This document shows, piece by piece, positions 1 through 4,900 of a stretch of 7,353 nt of DNA. Position numbers and translations under genes: made by a program. The notes below the pieces were generated by a model. That model did no database searches, was not told the DNA's origin, and saw only the letters and a program-made list of their open reading frames with translations. This stretch comes from an uncultured Bacteroidota bacterium (GTDB taxonomy: Bacteria > Bacteroidota > Bacteroidia > Chitinophagales > Chitinophagaceae). The stretch spans positions 1 to 7,353 of the forward strand of contig CAJATB010000249.1 in the NCBI GenBank assembly GCA_903944755.1. Direction: 5' to 3'. Within the stretch, counting starts at the first letter, position 1; every line of letters starts with the position of its first letter.

Positions 1-1
1 A

Positions 2-46
2 GTTGTAAATCCTATTTCTTCAACTGAAGCTAACGAAGCTTTATAA
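2..46 (+). CDS. C-terminal end of an unidentified upstream gene (partial)
   Basis: Reading from base 2, fourteen codons are open and end in TAA at 44-46, giving the tail VVNPISSTEANEAL. The other two forward frames stop almost at once. The stop lies 10 bases before the pspC start, which is typical operon spacing. The tail is too short to identify a family. In Bacteroidota, genes for this kind of PspC protein often follow a small PadR-type transcriptional regulator, so that is a reasonable guess from context, but nothing in these residues proves it. Confidence 0.45.
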   Translation, partial: VVNPISSTEANEAL

Positions 47-56
47 AATATACATT

Positions 57-2321
57 ATGCACAAAGTAATCAATATCAATTTTCAAGGTCGCATACTTCC
101 GATTGAGGAGATGGCGTATGAAAGTTTGAAACAATACATTGAAAGTTTACGTTCTTATTTTGAAAAGGAAGAAGGCCGTGACGAAATTATTAATGACATT
201 GAATGTCGTGTTGCAGAATTATGCGACGACCAATTAAAAAAAGGTACAGTATGTATCACCGAGGAGCATATTAATTTAATTATTGCTAGTATAGGACGTC
301 CTGCAGATTTTGAAGCTCAGGACGGTTTTGAAGCTGGTGCAACAGCTAGTTCAAGTGCTAATCAACAGCAAGCGCATACACCATATAATGCCGAGCCTAC
401 TTATAATAAACGCCTATACCGTGATGAAAGTAACAAGGTTTTAGGGGGTGTTTGTAGTGGTATTGCGAACTACTTTAATGTTGACCCACTAGTAGTGCGT
501 ATTCTTTGGATTTTATTAGCGGGGGTGAATTTACTAGCCTATTTGATTTTATGGATTGCAGTGCCTAGTTCTTCTGTGAAAGAAGTGGGGGGTGTGAAAA
601 AAAGATTATTCCGCGATATCGACCATAAAATAATTGGGGGTGTTTGTGCAGGGTTATCCAAATACTTTGGCGTTAAAGTAAGGGTTGTTAGAATCTTATT
701 TTTAATCCCTAGTATTATACTCCTTGTTAATTGGAACCACTTTCATTTATTCCAATTTTGGGAATTTGCCGACTTTCCTAATTTCATTGGATTGACATTT
801 AGCCCTGGGGTAGTTTTTGTATACATTGTTTTATGGTTGGTTTTGCCAGAAGCAAGAACTAGTGCCGAAAAATTAGAAATGGTAGGGGAGAAAGTGGATA
901 TCAACAGCATAAAAAATACCATTCAAACCGATATGGAAGGTTTTAGCAAGAGAGCACAAGCTTGGGGCAATTCTTTTGATAAATATAAAAAATCAGCAGG
1001 AGAAAGTACAACTGGAAATAATACCGGGGACGCGTCTACTAATTATAAGAGCAATGACGAATCAACCTTGGATCAAAGAAAAGGCTGTATGTATTACTTT
1101 GGCAGAACGGTTACTATTTTAATGAAGGCCTTTGTTTATTTTATTCTTGGTATCATTCTAATTTCTGTATTAGCTGCTTTATTTGGAGTTGGTATTGCAA
1201 CAACAGGGTTATTACCATTGAGGAAATTTATTTTAGAAGAAGGCGCTCAGACAGGTTACCTAGTTGGGGCCATTTTATTATTCATTTGGGTGCCAGTTGT
1301 AGGGATTGTAACTTCTATTATTCGCAAAATTGCTGGGTTTAAAAATGCAAATATTTGGATCAGGTCTAGTTTTTGGGCTTTATGGATTCTGGGATGGGTA
1401 ATGGTAACGATGTTTTTGTCTAGCTTAACTAAAAGCTTCTCAAAACGTAACCAACCAATAGAAAAAGTGATTGCTTTAACCAATCCTTCAGTTGATTTCT
1501 TGGAAGTGACTGCTTCGCCTAAAATGAAATACTATGAACAAAGATGGTTTCAAATAGAACCATTTCAAGTGTATGACGAAGATACAGTGCGCGTAAGAAA
1601 TTTAAGGATCAGGATTGTTCAATCAAAGACAGATAGTTTTGAAGTGAAATATGTTACTATGAGTAACGGTAAAACTATTAGTGAAGCCAATGCACTTGCT
1701 GATAAAATTCATTTCTCCGTAATGCAAAAGGACAGTACCCTTTTATTAGACAGAGGAATTGCGATCACGTCAAAAGATAAATTCAGAAACCAACATGTGA
1801 TTATGACAATTGCAGTGCCCGTTGGAAAACGTTTCAAAATTACCAATAAAGGATGGTCTCAAACCAATATAAGAGTTAATCGAAGAGGCATCCATTCTGA
1901 AACAATGAATGATTTTGGTACGGACACTTGGGTAAATGAGTGGGATGAAGATTGGGACAGTGAATCTTTTTCTTATGACCGTGGAGTTGAATATAAAATG
2001 ACCGCAACAGGCCTAGAGAAACTAGGAAGGGCTGATGGGGAAGAAGAAAACACTGACTCAAACAACGATAATCCTGATGAAATTCAGCAACAATTACAAG
2101 ATTTAAAAGAAGAACGCAAGCGTTTAGAAAATGACTTGGAAAAATCTAGAGAAGAAAAGCTTAAAGAAGTAGAGAAAATTGATCGAGCCCTAGAGAAGAA
2201 AACGGAAGAAAAAATAGAAAAGAAAATAGATAAAAAAAGCATATCGACGGTGGCTGTTGTTACTCAAGCAGCTACCAGTTTAGGTGAATTGCATTATGTA
2301 CTCGATCGCTTTGTTTATTAG
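57..2321 (+). CDS. Tandem PspC-domain membrane protein with C-terminal coiled coil
   Basis: This is a 754-residue multi-domain membrane protein of the PspC (phage shock protein C) superfamily. Residues 1-88 form the soluble N-terminal domain usual in Bacteroidota PspC proteins (VININFQGR, then GRDEIINDIE and a GRPADFE end), which supports the ATG at 57. A first PspC domain spans about 117-172 (LYRD, GGVCSGIANYF, then a membrane helix). A second spans about 181-266 (LFRD, GGVCAGLSKYFGV) with a long insert before its last helix. Further hydrophobic segments lie near 352-378, 401-421 and 437-456. Residues ~470-650 look soluble and beta-rich. Residues ~674-727 are a highly charged Lys/Glu coiled coil, followed by a short hydrophobic tail ending LDRFVY. 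PspC proteins act in envelope-stress signalling in proteobacteria; the role here is unknown. No promoter is visible upstream, so it is probably transcribed with the preceding gene, and it is followed by a terminator. Confidence 0.93.
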   Translation: MHKVININFQGRILPIEEMAYESLKQYIESLRSYFEKEEGRDEIINDIECRVAELCDDQLKKGTVCITEEHINLIIASIGRPADFEAQDGFEAGATASSSANQQQAHTPYNAEPTYNKRLYRDESNKVLGGVCSGIANYFNVDPLVVRILWILLAGVNLLAYLILWIAVPSSSVKEVGGVKKRLFRDIDHKIIGGVCAGLSKYFGVKVRVVRILFLIPSIILLVNWNHFHLFQFWEFADFPNFIGLTFSPGVVFVYIVLWLVLPEARTSAEKLEMVGEKVDINSIKNTIQTDMEGFSKRAQAWGNSFDKYKKSAGESTTGNNTGDASTNYKSNDESTLDQRKGCMYYFGRTVTILMKAFVYFILGIILISVLAALFGVGIATTGLLPLRKFILEEGAQTGYLVGAILLFIWVPVVGIVTSIIRKIAGFKNANIWIRSSFWALWILGWVMVTMFLSSLTKSFSKRNQPIEKVIALTNPSVDFLEVTASPKMKYYEQRWFQIEPFQVYDEDTVRVRNLRIRIVQSKTDSFEVKYVTMSNGKTISEANALADKIHFSVMQKDSTLLLDRGIAITSKDKFRNQHVIMTIAVPVGKRFKITNKGWSQTNIRVNRRGIHSETMNDFGTDTWVNEWDEDWDSESFSYDRGVEYKMTATGLEKLGRADGEEENTDSNNDNPDEIQQQLQDLKEERKRLENDLEKSREEKLKEVEKIDRALEKKTEEKIEKKIDKKSISTVAVVTQAATSLGELHYVLDRFVY

Positions 2322-2350
2322 GATTAGTTTTAAAAGGATGATTTTGATTT

Positions 2351-2385
2351 ATGCGCCCCTTCTTGAACAGATGGGGCGCATTTTT
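2351..2385 (+). terminator. Rho-independent terminator after the PspC gene
   Basis: A perfect 9-bp stem (ATGCGCCCC at 2351-2359 pairing with GGGGCGCAT at 2373-2381) encloses a 13-base loop and runs straight into a T-rich tract (TTTTT at 2381-2385). It sits 30 bases after the PspC stop and 40 bases before the gcvT start. It therefore ends the pspC transcript and separates gcvT as its own unit. It also lies inside the in-frame upstream extension of gcvT, which argues against the longer start. Confidence 0.88.
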
Positions 2386-2400
2386 ATAATCCGTTTTGGT

Positions 2401-2408
2401 TATCTTTG
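2401..2408 (+). promoter_or_regulatory. Putative gcvT promoter, Bacteroidota -7 element
   Basis: TATCTTTG exactly matches the Bacteroidota -7 consensus TAnnTTTG and lies 16 bases before the gcvT ATG, just after the pspC terminator. It would give a very short 5' leader of about 10 bases. No good TTG -33 element is seen at the usual distance; the region there is the terminator T-tract. The assignment rests on the -7 match and its position. Confidence 0.55.
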
Positions 2409-2424
2409 GCAAAAATCACTACAG

Positions 2425-3519
2425 ATGAGCGAAGCCTTAAATACCCCCTTTACCCATAAGCATATTGCCTTAGGCGCTAAAATGGCTCCTTTTGCAGGTT
2501 ACAATATGCCCATCAGTTATACAGGTATTAATGATGAACATGCTGCTGTCCGCAATCAAGCAGGGGTATTTGATGTAAGTCATATGGGGGAGTTTATTTT
2601 AAAAGGGCCCAATGCTTTAGATTTAATCCAGAGAGTGACAACCAATGACGCGTCGGTGTTAGTCGACGGCAAGGCGCAGTATAGTTGTTTGCCAAATACA
2701 ACAGGCGGGATTGTAGATGACTTGTTAGTGTACTGCATTGAAAAAGACAATGTGTACATGTTAGTGGTAAACGCTTCTAATATTGAAAAGGATTGGGATT
2801 GGATTAGTAGTTATAATACTAAGGGAGTAGACATGGAAAATATTAGTGCAAGGACTGCTTTGCTAGCTGTGCAAGGCCCGAATGCAACTAAGATAGTACA
2901 AGCACTTACAAAAATGGATGTTTTAAACATGCCTTATTATAGTTTTGCAAAAGGAGAAATGTTGGGAATAGATAATGTACTAATTAGTGCAACAGGATAT
3001 ACAGGATCGGGTGGAGTAGAAATATATTTCAGAGATGAAAATGATAACGCCAATAAAATTTGGGATGCATTATTTCAAGCAGGTGCGCCATATGGTTTAA
3101 AACCAATTGGCTTAGGAGCGCGGGACACTTTACGTTTAGAAATGGGATTTTGTTTATACGGAAATGATATTGATGATACCACTAGTCCAATAGAAGCAGG
3201 TTTAGGTTGGGTTACTAAATTCAACAAAGAATTTACCAACTCGGCGGCATTGGCAACACAAAAGGAAAACGGAGTTGTTAAAAAATTAGTTGGCTTTGAA
3301 ATGATAGATCGTGGTATACCGCGTCACTATTATGTAATCAAGGATATCGCTGGTAACATTATAGGAGCTGTAACTTCAGGCACACAAGCGCCAAGCCTAG
3401 GGAAGGCAATAGGTATGGGTTATGTAGCAATTGAACACGCTAAGGTAGGTTCGGATATTTACATTGACATTCGCAATACATTGGTAAAAGCAAAAGTGGT
3501 TAAATTTCCATTTAAATAA
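2425..3519 (+). CDS. gcvT: Aminomethyltransferase, glycine cleavage system T-protein
   Basis: GcvT takes the aminomethyl group carried on lipoyl-GcvH, transfers its one-carbon unit to tetrahydrofolate to form 5,10-methylene-THF, and releases ammonia. It is cytosolic. The 364-residue product is the normal family length and shows the family motifs in order: FAGYNMPISY (23-32), FDVSHMGE (49-56), the GGIVDDLLVY block (94-103) with the Asp pair 98-99 that contains the catalytic aspartate, GYTG...EI (191-200) of the folate site, GLGARDTLRLE (229-239), LYGNDI (244-249), and VTSGTQAPSL with IGMGYV (316-334). The frame is open back to 2284, but the ATG at 2425 is chosen because the protein then begins where the family does. 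The extension would also overlap the PspC end and read through a terminator. No gcvH or gcvP is adjacent, so the glycine cleavage genes are dispersed, as is common in this phylum. Confidence 0.97.
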   Translation: MSEALNTPFTHKHIALGAKMAPFAGYNMPISYTGINDEHAAVRNQAGVFDVSHMGEFILKGPNALDLIQRVTTNDASVLVDGKAQYSCLPNTTGGIVDDLLVYCIEKDNVYMLVVNASNIEKDWDWISSYNTKGVDMENISARTALLAVQGPNATKIVQALTKMDVLNMPYYSFAKGEMLGIDNVLISATGYTGSGGVEIYFRDENDNANKIWDALFQAGAPYGLKPIGLGARDTLRLEMGFCLYGNDIDDTTSPIEAGLGWVTKFNKEFTNSAALATQKENGVVKKLVGFEMIDRGIPRHYYVIKDIAGNIIGAVTSGTQAPSLGKAIGMGYVAIEHAKVGSDIYIDIRNTLVKAKVVKFPFK

Positions 3520-3537
3520 ATTGAATAATACGAATTG

Positions 3538-3568
3538 AAAAGGGGCCAGTAAAAATGGCCCCTTTTTT
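3538..3568 (+). terminator. Rho-independent terminator of gcvT
   Basis: A perfect 11-bp stem (AAAAGGGGCCA at 3538-3548 with TGGCCCCTTTT at 3556-3566) has a 7-base loop (GTAAAAA), and the T run continues to 3568. It begins 18 bases after the gcvT stop. The A-run on the left arm gives TTTT on the opposite strand, but no reverse-strand gene needs it. Confidence 0.93.
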
Positions 3569-3607
3569 CATGGTATAAATACTTAGTTAGTGCATTCTTT
3601 GAAATTG

Positions 3608-3615
3608 CATTTTTG
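3608..3615 (+). promoter_or_regulatory. Possible ssb promoter (weak -7-like element)
   Basis: CATTTTTG differs from the Bacteroidota -7 consensus TAnnTTTG at one fixed position and lies 22 bases before the ssb ATG. A poor TTA stands in the -33 place at 3587-3589, with an 18-base spacer. Some promoter is needed here because a strong terminator precedes the gene, but this particular match is weak. Confidence 0.28.
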
Positions 3616-3637
3616 TGTCTTAACAAAAATATATTTT

Positions 3638-3985
3638 ATGAAAGCGATTAAAAACAAAGTGCAACTTATTGGGAGACTTGGTGCCGACCCGGAAATTAAA
3701 GTTTACGACGAGAATAAAAAACTAGCGCAATTGCGTTTAGCTGTAAACGACCGGTATAAAAACGCAGTAGGAGAATGGATTGACGATACGCAATGGTTTA
3801 ACTTGGTTGCTTGGTCTAAATTAGCGGGTTATGCCGAAAAGTTTCTATTAAAAGGTACGGAGGTGGCCGTTGAAGGAAGGCTAATTAATAAAAATTTCAC
3901 CGATAAAAATGGGATTAAACGAGTAAGTACAGAAGTAATTGTTGCAGAAATACTAATTCTAGCTAAACAAAAAGAACTCGTTTAA
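3638..3985 (+). CDS. ssb: Short single-stranded DNA-binding protein
   Basis: The product is a 115-residue OB-fold protein of the bacterial SSB family, which coats single-stranded DNA in replication, recombination and repair. Visible family features are the N-terminal strand KNKVQLIGRLGADPE (5-19), the LRLAVND strand (32-38), the TQWFNLVAW block (51-59) with aromatic DNA-stacking residues, and KGTEVAVEGRL (72-82). After the last OB strand it stops at AKQKELV. The long Gly/Gln-rich linker and the acidic DDDIPF-like tip that recruits partner proteins are absent. That fits the short SSB paralogues often found in Bacteroidota beside a full-length copy. The frame is open back to a GTG at 3590, but those 16 extra residues do not resemble SSB, so the ATG at 3638 is used. 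No terminator follows, so it may be co-transcribed with the next gene. Confidence 0.92.
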   Translation: MKAIKNKVQLIGRLGADPEIKVYDENKKLAQLRLAVNDRYKNAVGEWIDDTQWFNLVAWSKLAGYAEKFLLKGTEVAVEGRLINKNFTDKNGIKRVSTEVIVAEILILAKQKELV

Positions 3986-4030
3986 ATGTTAAAATCATAT
4001 AAATAGTTCGTTAAAAAAAATACGGTTTCG

Positions 4031-4038
4031 TATCTTCG
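4031..4038 (+). promoter_or_regulatory. Putative promoter of the ComB-family gene, -7 element
   Basis: TATCTTCG differs from the TAnnTTTG consensus at one position and ends 4 bases before the ATG, implying a nearly leaderless mRNA. A TTC at 4007-4009 lies 21 bases upstream in the -33 position. A small inverted repeat (ATACG at 4020-4024 with CGTAT at 4029-4033) overlaps its left end. Confidence 0.4.
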
Positions 4039-4042
4039 CCAA

Positions 4043-4780
4043 ATGAGTGAAATACAACAAGTGAAACCGAGTTTACACACAGTGCTTACCCCCCAAGTAT
4101 TAGATTTATATGAAATAAAAAATAGTATTGTTGTCATCATTGATGTATTTAGAGCTACTTCAACGATGGCAACAGCATTATTTAACGGAGCAAAAAAAAT
4201 AATCCCGGTAGATTCTCCTGAAGTTTGTATGGAGATGGGTAAGCAAACAGGAGGCGTAACTGCTGGAGAAAGAGATGGTAAAATAATTCCGGGATTGTCC
4301 TACGGTAATTCTCCTTCAGAATATCCAAGGTCATTTATAGAAAACAAAACATTAGTTATTACTACCACCAATGGTACCAAGCTTTTGCATATGGCGCTTA
4401 GGCAGGGGGCGAAAGAAGTGATTACAGGTTCATTCCCTAACTTGACAAAAGTGGTAGAATACCTTAAAACACAAAATGCGCCTGTTATTTTAGGGTGTTC
4501 AGGCTGGAAAAACAAGTTTAATATCGAAGACACTTTGTTTGCGGGTGCCGTTATTGAACAAATAAAGGATCATTTTACCATTCATTGCGATAGTAGTTAT
4601 ATGGCACAACAATTATATTTACAAAATAAGGATCGTCTCCCTGAATATATCAAAACCTTAACGCATTGGCATCGTTTGGCAGCATTTGGCTTAGAAGAAG
4701 ATATGCTTTATTGTATTTCACAGGATACAGCACCTTCGCTACCAATTTTTAAGGATGGAGCCTTGGTTAATGGTGCTTAA
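4043..4780 (+). CDS. comB: ComB-family protein (2-phosphosulfolactate phosphatase-like)
   Basis: This 245-residue cytosolic protein belongs to the ComB family. The founding member in methanogens hydrolyses 2-phosphosulfolactate to sulfolactate in coenzyme M biosynthesis, using Mg2+. The family blocks are all present: IDVFRATST (33-41), GERDG (75-79), the GNSPSEY block (88-94), TTTNGTK (107-113), and GCSGW followed by EDTLFAGA (151-169). The C-terminal HWHRLAAFGLEEDMLYC (208-224) and a final Asp-containing segment also fit. Length is normal and the gene looks intact. Bacteria of this type do not make methanogenic coenzyme M, and no neighbour belongs to sulfonate metabolism, so the true substrate is uncertain. 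It could be phosphosulfolactate made for another sulfonate, or a different phosphoester. It starts 57 bases after ssb with a promoter-like site of its own, and no terminator lies between them. Confidence 0.9.
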   Translation: MSEIQQVKPSLHTVLTPQVLDLYEIKNSIVVIIDVFRATSTMATALFNGAKKIIPVDSPEVCMEMGKQTGGVTAGERDGKIIPGLSYGNSPSEYPRSFIENKTLVITTTNGTKLLHMALRQGAKEVITGSFPNLTKVVEYLKTQNAPVILGCSGWKNKFNIEDTLFAGAVIEQIKDHFTIHCDSSYMAQQLYLQNKDRLPEYIKTLTHWHRLAAFGLEEDMLYCISQDTAPSLPIFKDGALVNGA

Positions 4781-4830
4781 TACATATAAATAATCTTTCA
4801 CATTTACCTAACTAGCTAGTATTAAATAGC

Positions 4831-4863
4831 TTGCGGCAATTAGCGCCGAATTTCGTACATTTG
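4831..4863 (+). promoter_or_regulatory. Promoter of the SNF2 helicase gene
   Basis: TTG at 4831-4833 and TACATTTG at 4856-4863 match the Bacteroidota -33 (TTG) and -7 (TAnnTTTG) elements, with a 22-base spacer inside the usual 17-23 range. Transcription would start near 4870, giving a leader of about 30 bases that opens with a small hairpin. This is the best complete promoter in the window. A short inverted repeat (CGGC at 4834-4837 with GCCG at 4845-4848) lies in the spacer. Confidence 0.65.
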
Positions 4864-4870
4864 CAAATTG

Positions 4871-4885
4871 CCCTTTTTGAAAGGG
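4871..4885 (+). other. Small hairpin in the leader of the SNF2 gene
   Basis: CCCTTT at 4871-4876 pairs perfectly with AAAGGG at 4880-4885 around a three-base TTG loop. It falls right at the predicted 5' end of the SNF2 transcript and 15 bases before the ATG at 4901. No T-run follows, so it is not a terminator. It could protect the mRNA end or affect initiation, but it may also be chance. Confidence 0.35.
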
Positions 4886-4900
4886 TCATTTTGTAACATT

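Noticed and set aside
445..650. Near-identical stretches GGGGGTGTTTGT in two places, considered as a DNA direct repeat
   Set aside because: They encode the same GGVC motif of the two PspC domains, so they are explained by domain duplication and shared codon use, not by a mobile or regulatory repeat.
1256..1483. 75-codon reverse-strand open frame within the PspC gene
   Set aside because: It lies wholly inside a confidently assigned gene, has no recognisable family motif and no promoter. It is a shadow of the coding strand.
3590..3637. Upstream GTG start adding 16 residues to ssb
   Set aside because: The extra residues do not match SSB N-termini and overlap the likely promoter region. The ATG at 3638 gives the standard MKAIKNKVQLIGRLG beginning.
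4834..4848. Possible terminator for the ComB-family gene
   Set aside because: The stem is only 4 bp and no T-tract follows. It lies inside a better-supported promoter, so I list it only as a possible regulatory dyad.
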